DNA of 64,000 nucleotides, taken from NCBI GenBank assembly GCA_963724975.1, contig CAVRXB010000008.1:186001-250000 (forward strand), in the 5' to 3' direction. This DNA comes from CAIWHR01 sp963724975 (lineage in GTDB: Bacteria > Pseudomonadota > Gammaproteobacteria > Burkholderiales > Casimicrobiaceae). The position numbers were made by a program, and so were the translations under genes. The notes beneath the pieces are model-generated. The model was given only the letters and a program-made list of their open reading frames with translations. It had not been told where the DNA came from and did not search any database. Of the stretch, positions 43,134 through 52,058 are shown piece by piece (position 1 is the stretch's first letter; the number at the start of each line of letters is the position of its first letter).

Positions 43134-44104
43134 ACGAAGCCGTGGAAGTTGCGACCCAACGCCTCGGCGCAGCTAGCGAAGCCGCGCTCAGCGCCCGCGC
43201 GGAACTGTCGAATACCTTTTCCCATTTCGGACACACGGGCCCGGCCCTGGAAGCCATCGAGCCCGCGTTGGCGCCCGCCCGTGCAGCCTTCGGCGCATTG
43301 CGTCCGCACCCGCTGTTGTCGATCATAGAATGCTTCCACGGGGATGCATTGGCGCGTCATCACCGCCCGCGGGAAGCGGCGAACATCCTGCGCCAGGTGC
43401 TCGCCGAACAGCGTGCGCTCGACGTGGAGGAGACGACGCGCGTGCGTGTCACGATGACGCTGCTCGGCAACGCCTTGATGCTGGGTGGTCACTTCGAGGA
43501 GGCTCAGTCGCTGGTCGCGCAGTCCGAAGCGCTGCATGAGCGCCTGACCGGCGGAGTCAACGACGAGGGCATTGCGCAGGCCAGCCGGCACACTTTGGTC
43601 TGCGCGCTCCGTGGCGATGGTCAAGGTGCGCTGCTGCATCTCGGACGCCTCGACGCCTTGGCTGCGGCGAGCGGTGAAGCCGAATCGCTCGCTATCGACC
43701 GCTTCCCTCTGCGTGTGCTCACGCTGGCCACGGCTGGGCGGCCTGCAGAGGCGCTGGAGCACGCCGATGCGATGGACCCGCATTTCGCGACGCTCACGGA
43801 CACCGCCCGGGTGCGTACACACCGCGCGCGAGCGCTCGCGCTTCGGCTTGCAGGCGCGCCCGAAAATGCCCGTATCGCAGCCAAATTGGCTTTGTCGATC
43901 GCCGCCGAAGGCAGCTGCATCGGGCTCGAGCACGGGCTCGCGCTGGCCGAGGCCGCCCGCTGCAGCCTGGCGACCGGTGACCCAGCCGACGCCGCGCTTC
44001 AATTGCGTGCTGCCCTGACCGCGTGGGAGGCCGGGCAGGTCGACGGCCCTGAGTTGCTGCAGCCGGTGCACGCCGAGCTCGCCCTCCTCCAAGCGGCGCA
44101 CTGA
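43010..44104 (+). pseudogene. C-terminal TPR region of the Ser/Thr kinase, separated by frameshift
   Basis: This frame gives about 364 residues of helical-repeat sequence (L-V-R-D-L-R-A-A-Q-P-Q-Q, A-A-L-N-E-A-V-E-V-A-T-Q-R-L-G, L-L-G-N-A-L-M-L-G-G-H-F-E-E-A-Q) that continues the kinase's periplasmic tail. It has no good start at its beginning; ATG 43121 is the first internal ATG. Such long TPR-like tails are normal for kinases partnered with this sigma-factor group. I read it as part of one gene broken by a single indel near 43010, either true or a sequencing error. Confidence 0.75.
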
Positions 44105-44280
44105 CACCGCCGCGGCCGCGGGTCGCCCCCGTTGAAACGCTCGTCGCCGGAAATTCAGGCGGCCGGTGGCGTGTTTCGGCCACGAATCGCGTTTCAGTGG
44201 GTAGGAAGGATTGCGGAACCGCTCCGATTCACAAGCGTTGCGCGCGATTCCTCCGACCGAGGAGTTCACCGGGAGCCGCC

Positions 44281-45731
44281 ATGGAACAGCGCGATCGCGA
44301 AGGCCCATTGCTTGCAGTAATCGTCCTGTTGGCGAGCCTCATGGTCGCCGCATGCGGCGGCGGCGACAGCGGGACACCTCCTGCCGCCGATGCCAACGCC
44401 TGCACGCCGGGACCGGCCGGCACGCCCGTCGACACCCCGTTCTGTCGAGGGAAGGCGAATTTTCACGATCGGACCCTCGCGGGATCGGGCAGCAACGGCC
44501 GGGCGTGCTCGGATTGCCACATGGATTCCGAGAGCTTTCAGCTGACCCCGGCGGCCGCGCAGCAGCGGTTTGCACTGATGACCACGACCGGTACCGACGA
44601 TCCGCTGTTCCGCGCGATCGACGCCGATGATTTTCGCGTCAATGGCGCGGCTGCGCACGACTTCACGAACCTGACGCAGAATGGCCTGATTCGCGTCACT
44701 CTCCCGCTGCCGGCAAACGTGAAGCTTCTCGATTGTGGAGCTAAGGTCCCGTGCCCGGCCGCCGCCCGCCCGACCGCGGAAACCGAAGCCGATGTCTGGC
44801 GTTCCGTTCCCTCGATCTTCGACGCGACCATCACCGGCCCCGATGGCGCAACACCGTTGTCGCCGCGCGGACCGAACCCGAGCGGCGGCTACCAGCTGGA
44901 CGGCCGCATCGACACACTGCAGAACCAGGCGCTCAGCGCGCTTCGCAACCATGCGGCCACCAGGAACGACCCGCCCGCGAGCTTCCTGGACGACCTCGCG
45001 AGCTTCCAGAGCGGGCAGTTCTCCTCCCCGAGTGTTAAAGCACTGTCGGACGCAATCGCGGCACACGCGAGCCCGCTGCCGGATCCCGATCCGGTCCTGG
45101 ACTCGCTGGAAGTGGCGGGCAAGGCTGTCTTCGATTCGGTCGTGCGCCCAGTGCCACGGCAACATGGGCGGCATCCGAGCGGCAGCACGCCGATCGAACA
45201 GGGGACGCCAGGTACGCCGACCGCCCTCATCCGCTACCACAGCATCCAGAGCGCGTGTCCGCGGCCTGTCGACACCGTCAATCCGCCGCGCTTCGTGTTC
45301 GCGGCGTGCAGCGCGAGCCAGATGGAGAACGTGCGAACCTACGAGATCACCAACAGCGGCGCACCACCGAGCGGCACGCCTTGTGGCGGCGCGCCTCCCC
45401 AGCCCGCGTGCGTCACGCGAGTCACCATTTCGGACCCGGGCCGCATGTTGCTCACCGGCTACCCGGTCCTGGCGGCCCCGGTGACATCCAGCACTTCGAC
45501 AACCCGAGCCTGCGCGGAATCAGCCGCACCGCGCCCTACTTCCACAACAATACTGCCGCCACGCTCGAAGACGTGCTCGAGCACTACAAGCAGTTCTTCA
45601 AGTTCGTCGCCATCCAGCAACCGGCGGCACCCCTCCTTACTACGCGACCGGGCGTCGTTCCTCCCGTCCACGACCGTCCGTTCACCGACGCCGAAGTTCC
45701 GGCGCTGCTCGCTTACCTGCGCAAGCTTTGA
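44281..45731 (+). pseudogene. Di-haem cytochrome c peroxidase-like lipoprotein, frameshifted
   Basis: Begins with a lipoprotein signal (L-M-V-A-A-C, Cys25) and a haem site C-S-D-C-H near residue 80. The second haem site C-A-Q-C-H (45143-45157) is in another frame, bracketed by shifts near 45140 and 45170; a third shift near 45478 is needed to reach the normal C-terminus, D-N-P-S-L-R-G-I-S-R-T-A-P-Y-F-H-N-N, ending at 45731. That C-terminus is characteristic of MauG/CcpA-type di-haem peroxidases, which act in the periplasm or at the membrane. The conserved sequence on both sides of each shift favours recent decay or sequence error. Confidence 0.78.
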
Positions 45732-45747
45732 CGACCAGGAGATCGCA

Positions 45748-46733
45748 ATGTCGCACCGAGTACTTGGCCTGACCTTCGCTCTGGCCTTGGCCGCACTTGC
45801 CCCCGCCGATGCGGCGGCGATCGTCCAACGCACGTTCGTCGCGTCAACCGGCAACGACGCGAATCCGTGCAGCCTCGCTCAGCCCTGTCGCGGCTTTGCT
45901 CGTGCGATTACCCAGACAAGCCCGAGTGGCGAGGTAATCGTCCTCGATTCCGCCGGCTACGGCCCCGTGATCGATCACGAAGTCCGTGTCGATCATCGCG
46001 GCGGCGGCATCCACGCCGGCATCACCGTGTTCAGCGGCGATGGCATTACCGTCAACATACCCGGCGGGGTCGTCGTACTGCGCGGCTCGACTATCAGCGG
46101 GCAAGGCGGTGAGAATGGCATCCATCTGCTGGCCGCCCAGAGGCTTCGCGTCGAAAGCTGCGTCATTTCGAACATGGGCGTGGACGGCGTGATGCATTCC
46201 GCAAACGCGACTGAGCTGATCGTCATCGACACGATCGCTCGCGATAACGGCGGCAGCGGTATCGGCGGCGACTCGAACGCCTTCGTCGTGCTCGATCACG
46301 TGCGCAGCGAGCACAACGGAACCAACTGGCTTTTACATGGCTGCTTTGGTCGGCGGCGAAGCGAACGTGTCGATCAGCGACAGCGTGTTTGCGCTCAACG
46401 GCTCGAAGGGGATCTGGGTCGCGGCGACCGATACAAGTCGCATGTTCGCGCAGATCGAGAGATCGGTCGTTGCGAACAATGGCGACGATGGAATGCAGGA
46501 TCAGCGCCCAGCAGGATGCCGCGATCGCGGCGAACGTGTCGCGCAATGCGATCCAGCGAAATAGCACCCATGGAATCGTAGTCCTCGGACCGGACTCAGC
46601 CGATGTAATGGTTGCTGAAAATCCGATCCTTCACGGCACCGATGTCGGCGTTCATGCCGATGGCGGCGAGCACGATCGTCCGTATGAGCGCGAACAGCCT
46701 GGGTACGGACCGGTTTTTACTTCGACGTCGTAG
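45748..46733 (+). pseudogene. Right-handed beta-helix secreted protein 1, frameshifted
   Basis: ATG 45748 opens a protein with signal peptide ending A-P-A-D-A-A-A, followed by R-T-F-V-A-S-T-G-N-D-A-N-P-C-S-L and E-V-I-V-L-D-S-A-G-Y-G-P-V, a pectate-lyase-like parallel beta-helix with ~22-residue turns. A GATCGATC duplication near 45969 shifts the frame briefly, then shifts near 46325 and 46495 move it again; the homologous product ends at 46733. It closely resembles the next gene, so the pair is a tandem duplication. Function unknown to me; such proteins bind or cleave polysaccharide or serve on the cell surface. Confidence 0.75.
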
Positions 46734-46859
46734 CATCCAATGATGCGTTCCTTCACACGGCCGGAAACAATGCCGGCGTGATCCTCGTAGACACGTCACG
46801 AGCCTGGTGCCGATGTTTTGATCATAGTGCTCAAGCATTGACGATTCGTGGAGATTCAA

Positions 46860-47935
46860 ATGTTGCATCGCATCTTTGCATCTGCGGCTGTCGCATTTGC
46901 GCTGTCGATCGTCTCCTCGTTCGAGGCCGCAGCGGCCACCCAGCGTACGTTCGTCGCGTCGACAGGAAGCGACGCTGCCGCCTGAGCCTCACCCAGCCCT
47001 GCCGCGGCTTCGCGCGCGCAATCACGCAGACCAATGCCGGCGGCGAGGTGATCGTGCTCGACTCCGCCGGCTATGGGCCGGTGATCATCACCAAATCGGT
47101 CTCGCTGATCGCTCGCGCGGGCATCTACGCCGGCATCAGCGTGGTCAGCGGCGACGGCGTGACCGTCAACGCGCCCGGCGCGACGGTCGTGCTGCGCGGC
47201 CTGTCGATCAATGGGCAAGGCGGTTCGAACGGTGTAAACGTCCTCGGCGCAGCGCGGGTGCGCATCGAAAGCTGCGTCATCTCTGGAATGGGCATCGACG
47301 GCATCATGTATTCGGCGCCGGGGCTCGCGCTGGTTGTGCTCGATACTATCGTCAGCAACAACGGGGCGAGCGGAATCGGGCGTGATGCGGATGCTTTCGT
47401 CGTCCTCGACCATGTGCGCAGCGAGCACAACGGGACCAACGGTTTCTATATGGCCTCGCTCACCACTGAGGCGCGCGCCACCATCACCGACAGCATCTTC
47501 GCTTTCAATGCCAAGAACGGGATTTGGTTCGCCGCGACCGGTACTGGCAAGACTTACGCGCAAGTCGAGCGATCCGTATTGGCTGACAACAGTGCCAACG
47601 GGGTCAAGGTCAGCGCTTCCTCGAACGCTCTTGTACGAGCCTCCGTGACCCGGAATGCGCTTCATCGAAATGCCCGCACCGCGGTCGCGGCGGAAGGACC
47701 CGGCGTGGTGATAGCGGGGGCCTCCGAAAACACGATTCTCTTGATCGACGACGGTCTCAGCGCCACGGGCGCGAAGACTACTTTTTTCGCAGGCGCTAAC
47801 AGCGTGGTGCCGGGTGCCAACGCTGATACGGTTCATGCGCTCGAGGCAGCGGATTCCAGCGTGTTCTATTCTTACGGCAATAACATCGGCTATTCAATTT
47901 CAGTCGGCCCCATCCAGCCCCTTAAAGGGTTCTGA
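46860..47935 (+). pseudogene. Right-handed beta-helix secreted protein 2, frameshifted near the N-terminus
   Basis: ATG 46860 gives a signal peptide (A-V-A-F-A-L-S-I-V, cut near A-A-A-A) and R-T-F-V-A-S-T-G-S-D, then a shift near 46975 ends the frame. Continuing in the next frame yields about 320 intact residues of parallel beta-helix with conserved G-A-S-G-I-G-R-D-A-D-A-F-V-V-L-D and N-G-T-N-G-F-Y, ending I-Q-P-L-K-G-F at 47935. About half of positions match the paralogue at 45748. Only one indel separates it from an intact gene of about 358 codons. I see nothing distinctive in the 107 bases after it. Confidence 0.78.
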
Positions 47936-48042
47936 CGGACATCGCACCGGAAGACCGTCACGCTCCGTGCGGGTACGCTGCTCGTGCTTGCCTGCCCGTC
48001 CGCGGTCGCAGCCCCAGCGCCGCTGGGCCGAGCGCGCTTTCG

Positions 48043-49136
48043 CTAGCCCGCCGGCATCTGATAGCCCGGCGTCGACTTCGAGATGGCCTCGCTCCTCGTC
48101 GTCATGTCCTCGGCGATGCCCTCGAACAGCGGCGTCGTGAGGTAGCGCTCGCCGGTGTCGGGCAGCATGCAGAGGATGACCGATGCCGGCCGGCGCCTTC
48201 TCGGCGACCTGCATCGCCACGGCGAAGGTCGCGCCGCCGGAGATGCCGGTGAAGATGCCTTCCTTCTGCGCCAGCGCCCTGGCCCACTTGACGCCGTCGG
48301 CGCCGGCGATCGGAACGACGCTCGTCGTAGTATTTCTTGTCGATCGCCTCCTGCAGCACCAGCGGGATGAAGTCGGGCGTCCAGCCCTGGATCGGATGCG
48401 GCTCGAACGCCGGGTGGCTGACCGCCGGGCGAGCCGTCGGCGCCGCGCTCCTGCGCCTTGCCGCTGCCGACGAGCTGCGCGTTGGCCGGCTCGCTCAGGA
48501 TGATCTTCGTCTCCGGCCGCTCGCGTCGCAGCACGCGCGCGACGCCGGCCACGGTGCCGCCGGTGCCGTAGCCGGTGACGAAGTAGTCGAGCCGCTCGCC
48601 CTTGAAGTCGGCGAGGATCTCGCGCGCCGTCGTGGCCTCGTGGATCTCGGCGTTGGCCGCCGTCTCGAACTGGTGCGCCAGGAACCAGCCGTTCGCCTTC
48701 GCCAGCTCGACGGCCTTCTGGTACATGCCGAAGCCCTTCTGGCCGCGCGCGGCGTCAGCACGACCTTGGCGCCGAGCATGCGCATCAGCTTGCGCCGCTC
48801 GATCGAGAAGCTGTCGGCCATGGTGACGACCAGCGGATAGCCCTTCTGCGCGCACACCATGGCGAGGCCGATGCCGGTGTTGCCGCTGGTCGCCTCGACC
48901 ACCGTCTGGCCGGGCTTCAACGTGCCGTTGCGCTCGGCCGCCTCGATGATGTTGACCGCCAGCCGGTCCTTGACCGACGACGCGGGATTGAACGCCTCGG
49001 CCTTGACGTAGATGCGCACGCCCTTCGGCGCGAGATTGTTGACCCGGATGCACGGCGTGTCGCCGATCGTGTCGAGCACGCTGTCGAACAGACGACCGCG
49101 GCCGTCGGTGGTCCTGACCTTGGAAGCGGGAGGCAT
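48043..49136 (-). pseudogene. cysK: Cysteine synthase A, multiply frameshifted
   Basis: ATG 49136 starts a clear O-acetylserine sulfhydrylase: D-T-I-G-D-T-P-C-I-R-V-N-N-L near residue 22, the PLP lysine in N-P-A-S-S-V-K-D-R-L-A, and A-T-S-G-N-T-G-I-G-L-A. Shifts near 48750, 48428, 48320 and 48185 scatter the rest over three frames, yet each piece is conserved: G-Y-G-T-G-G-T-V-A-G-V-A-R, K-W-A-R-A-L-A-Q-K-E-G-I-F-T-G-I-S-G-G-A-T, and C-M-L-P-D-T-G-E-R-Y-L. The intact enzyme would make cysteine from O-acetylserine and sulfide with pyridoxal phosphate. Conservation of residues despite four indels suggests sequence errors more than old decay. Confidence 0.82.
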
Positions 49137-49270
49137 GGATCCCTCTTTGTGATGGGCTATTCGATTGCGCTGCGGAGTATTCAGCGTACATCCGCGGCGG
49201 TCAATCGGCCGCGTTCCGACGGCGCCACCTACGGGGACGCGCGCGTACGGGCTAGCGCATTTTCGGGGCG

Positions 49271-50252
49271 TTACTTGTAATTCTTGATCCGGTCGATGTT
49301 CTCCTGGCCGAAGCGTTTGCCGAAGTCGCGCGTAGACGGGCGCGAGCACGGCCTGGAATTTCCCTTTGTCGACGGTTTCGACAATCACCATACCCTTCGC
49401 GCGGAGATCGGCGACGGCTTTTGCTTCGTCGTCGTCGATGCGCGCGCGGTTGGCCTTGACCGCTTCCCTCGCGGCGTCCTGGAAGGCCTGCTTGTCGGCG
49501 GCGGAAAGCTTGTCCCATTTGCCCTTGTTCATGAGAATGAGGGCGGGCGAATAGACATGACCGGTGAGCGTCAGATTCTTCTGCACCTGATCGAGCTTCG
49601 CCGCCGTGATCACCGAAAGCGGATTCTCCTGACCGTCCACCGTGCCCTGCTGCAACGCCGTGTACACCTCGGTGAACGCCATCGGCGTTGGCAGGATGCC
49701 GAATTGCTTGTACGCCTGTATGTGAATCGGATTCTCCATCGTCCGCATCTTGAGGCCTTTGAGATCGTCGGGGCCGTTGACGGCGCGCTTGCTGTTGGTC
49801 ATGTGGCGGAAACCATTTTCGGCCCATGCCAGGGCGACGATTCCTTTGGGCGGAAATTTCTGCAGCATCTCCTGTCCGATCGGGCCATCGAGCACCGCCC
49901 GCGCCTGCGCGTAGTCGCGAAACAGGAAGGGGATATCGAGGATCGCGACTTCGGGCACGAAGTTGGGTATCGGGCCCGTCGACGTGAGCGTGAGGTCGAG
50001 CGTGCCGAGCTGGACGCCTTCGATGGATTCGCGCTCCGCGCCCAGCGCGCCTGCGTAGAAGTTCTGGACCTTGTAGCGGCCGCCGGTGCGTTTCTCGACC
50101 TCCCGCGCAAATGTGTCGATGGCAACGCCATAGTGCGAATTCTGGGCCACCGAAATGTTCATTTTCAGCGTTTCCTGGGCGGCGGCAGGAACGGCCGGCG
50201 CAGTGAGCGCGGCGGCCAGAACGACCGGAACGGCGATGTGCAGCAGGCGCAT
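49271..50252 (-). CDS. TRAP transporter substrate-binding protein (DctP), with C-terminal frameshift
   Basis: ATG 50252 follows GGAGGAAA. A signal peptide ends A-V-P-A-A-A-Q near residue 25, then the DctP fold: S-H-Y-G-V-A-I-D-T-F-A-R-E-V-E-K-R-T-G-G, F-Y-A-G-A-L-G-A-E-R-E, L-K-G-L-K-M-R-T-M-E-N-P near 170, and F-T-E-V-Y-T-A-L-Q-Q-G-T-V-D-G-Q-E-N-P near 195. Near 49330 a one-base shift breaks the last ~20 residues; the other frame gives the expected D-F-G-K-R-F-G-Q-E-N-I-D-R-I-K-N-Y-K and stop at 49271. It binds an organic acid, plausibly glycolate or lactate given the divergent oxidase operon, though that is inference. Confidence 0.87.
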
Positions 50253-50429
50253 GGCGGTTTCCTCCAGAAGACAGCCCGAACGGTTGCAGGACCAACCCGT
50301 TGGGGGCCGATTCTAGCTTGTCGCGGGCTATTCTTTCGGGGCGACGCCCGCTTTATGAAATAATCGCCTTGGAGCGACCCCCAGGCCGGGTTGCCAACCG
50401 ATCCTTCGGTCCCGACAGGTCCCGCCTCC

Positions 50430-51884
50430 ATGCTCGATAGCAACGTGCACGCGCAGCTTGCGGCTCTCCTGCCGCCATCGGCGCTCCTGACCGCTCCCGA
50501 AGATACGCGGCCCTACGAGTGCGACGGGCTCACGATTTATCGCCAGTTGCCCGCGGCCGTGGCAATTCCCGACCACGAATCGCAGGTGGTCGCTGTCTTG
50601 AAGCAATGCCATGCCTCGCGCCTGCCCGTCGTCGCGCGCGGGGCGGGCACGAGCCTTTCCGGTGGCGCGATGCCGGACAAGAACGGTGTCGTGCTGTCGC
50701 TCGCTAAGTTCACGAAGATCATCGCGATCGATCCACTCGCTCGCACCGCTGTCGTTCAGCCCGGCGTGCGCAATTCCGCGATCAGCGAAGCGGCGGCGCC
50801 TTACGGGCTTTTCTACGCGCCGGATCCGTCGTCGCAGATCGCCTGCACGATTGGCGGCAACGTGGCCGAGAACGCAGGCGGTGTCCATTGCCTCAAGTAC
50901 GGGCTCACCGTGCACAACGTCCGGCGCGTGCGCAGCGTTCTCATAACGGGCGAGGTCGTCGAGTTCGGCAACGACGCGCTCGACAGTCCCGGTTACGACC
51001 TGCTTGCGCTGATCAACGGGTCGGAAGGATTGCTTGCGGTCATCACCGAGATCACGGTCAAGCTGACGCCAAATCCACAGCAGGCGCAGGTCGCTCTTGC
51101 TGCGTTCGACGACCTGGTCGGCGCCGGGGCCGCGGTGTCAGCCGTCATCTCGGCAGGTATCGTGCCCTCGGGGCTCGAGTTGATGGACCAGGCGGCCACG
51201 CGCGCTGTCGAAGAGTTCGTCCATGCGAATTACCCGCTCGACGCGAAGGCCGTGCTGCTGGTCGAGACCGACGGCATGGCGGAGGAAGTCGCGTTCGAGA
51301 TGGCGGAGATCCGCCGTGTTCTGAACGAGGCCGGCGCGACCGAAGTCCGCGTGTCGAAAGATGAGGCGCAGCGGCTCCTCTTCTGGTCCGGACGCAAGGC
51401 TGCCTTTCCCGCGATCGGCCGCATCACGCCGGATTATTACTGCATGGATGGAACAATTCCGCGCAAGGCGCTGGCCGCGGTGCTGGCGCGAATCGAAGAA
51501 CTTTCGGTCCAGTTCGGACTGCGCTGCGCGAACGTGTTCCACGCCGGAGACGGCAACCTGCATCCGCTGATCCTGTACGACGCCAACGCCGAGGGCGAAG
51601 TGGAGCGCACCGAGGCATTCGGCGCCGCGATCCTCGAGCTCTGCATCGAAGTCGGCGGGACGATCACCGGTGAACACGGCGTCGGTGTCGAGAAGCTGCC
51701 TCAGATGTGCGTGCAGTTCAGTCCCGGCGAGCTCGAGCGATTCCTTGCGATCAAGGCCGCTTTCGATCCCGACGCGCTGCTCAATCCCGGCAAGGGCGTC
51801 CCGACGCTGCATCGATGCGCCGAGTTCGGCAAGGTCCACGTCCATCACGGCAAGCTCCCGCATCCGGACATTCCAAGATTCTAG
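50430..51884 (+). CDS. glcD: Glycolate oxidase subunit GlcD (FAD-linked oxidase)
   Basis: A 484-residue flavoprotein from ATG 50430; a TTG at 50391 is also in frame. The PCMH-type FAD-binding domain shows V-A-R-G-A-G-T-S-L-S-G-G-A near residue 71, P-D-P-S-S-Q-I-A-C-T-I-G-G-N-V-A-E-N-A-G-G-V near 130, and the C-terminal FAD oxidase domain has H-A-G-D-G-N-L-H-P near 374 and G-E-H-G-V-G-V near 417. With GlcE and GlcF it oxidises glycolate to glyoxylate at the inner membrane. It is separated from the other subunits by element E, a second FAD oxidase and a GST. Its TAG stop contains the first G of element copy E. Confidence 0.93.
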   Translation: MLDSNVHAQLAALLPPSALLTAPEDTRPYECDGLTIYRQLPAAVAIPDHESQVVAVLKQCHASRLPVVARGAGTSLSGGAMPDKNGVVLSLAKFTKIIAIDPLARTAVVQPGVRNSAISEAAAPYGLFYAPDPSSQIACTIGGNVAENAGGVHCLKYGLTVHNVRRVRSVLITGEVVEFGNDALDSPGYDLLALINGSEGLLAVITEITVKLTPNPQQAQVALAAFDDLVGAGAAVSAVISAGIVPSGLELMDQAATRAVEEFVHANYPLDAKAVLLVETDGMAEEVAFEMAEIRRVLNEAGATEVRVSKDEAQRLLFWSGRKAAFPAIGRITPDYYCMDGTIPRKALAAVLARIEELSVQFGLRCANVFHAGDGNLHPLILYDANAEGEVERTEAFGAAILELCIEVGGTITGEHGVGVEKLPQMCVQFSPGELERFLAIKAAFDPDALLNPGKGVPTLHRCAEFGKVHVHHGKLPHPDIPRF

Positions 51885-52051
51885 GGCCTGCTCACGCTAT
51901 GGACGCAAACGCTCCCCTCGGGTTGCTGCCGAAAACGCCCATCGCTGCGTTGCGAAGTCTCGCCGGGTGCCCGACCCGACTTCGCCTCCGCGCCTTGCGC
52001 TGGGCGTTTTCGGCCGTGCAACGCGTATGTGCCCATAGCGTGAACAGGCCC
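51884..52051 (+). mobile_element. Repeat family copy E: 168-bp internally deleted MITE-like element
   Basis: Starts GGGCCTGCTCACGCTATG and ends CATAGCGTGAACAGGCCC, with TA on both flanks (51882-51883, 52052-52053). The left TA plus G is the TAG stop of glcD; the right side reads TAA. It keeps the inverted pair CCGAAAACGCCC/GGGCGTTTTCGG but lacks the ~100-bp half that carries the GCGAAGAC hairpin. Orientation matches copy B. AGG at 52046-52048 lies 10 bases before the next ATG. Confidence 0.88.
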
Positions 52052-52058
52052 TAACGCC

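Noticed and set aside
48495..50252. A single 585-residue protein joining DctP and cysteine synthase
   Set aside because: The join results from a frameshift near 49330 that removes the DctP stop; the two genes are separated by a leader, and the true DctP C-terminus is visible in another frame.
8046..52051. The repeats as CRISPR or REP/ERIC elements
   Set aside because: They are dispersed singly with TA flanks and long terminal inverted repeats, without spacer arrays; the ends do not match REP or ERIC as I know them.
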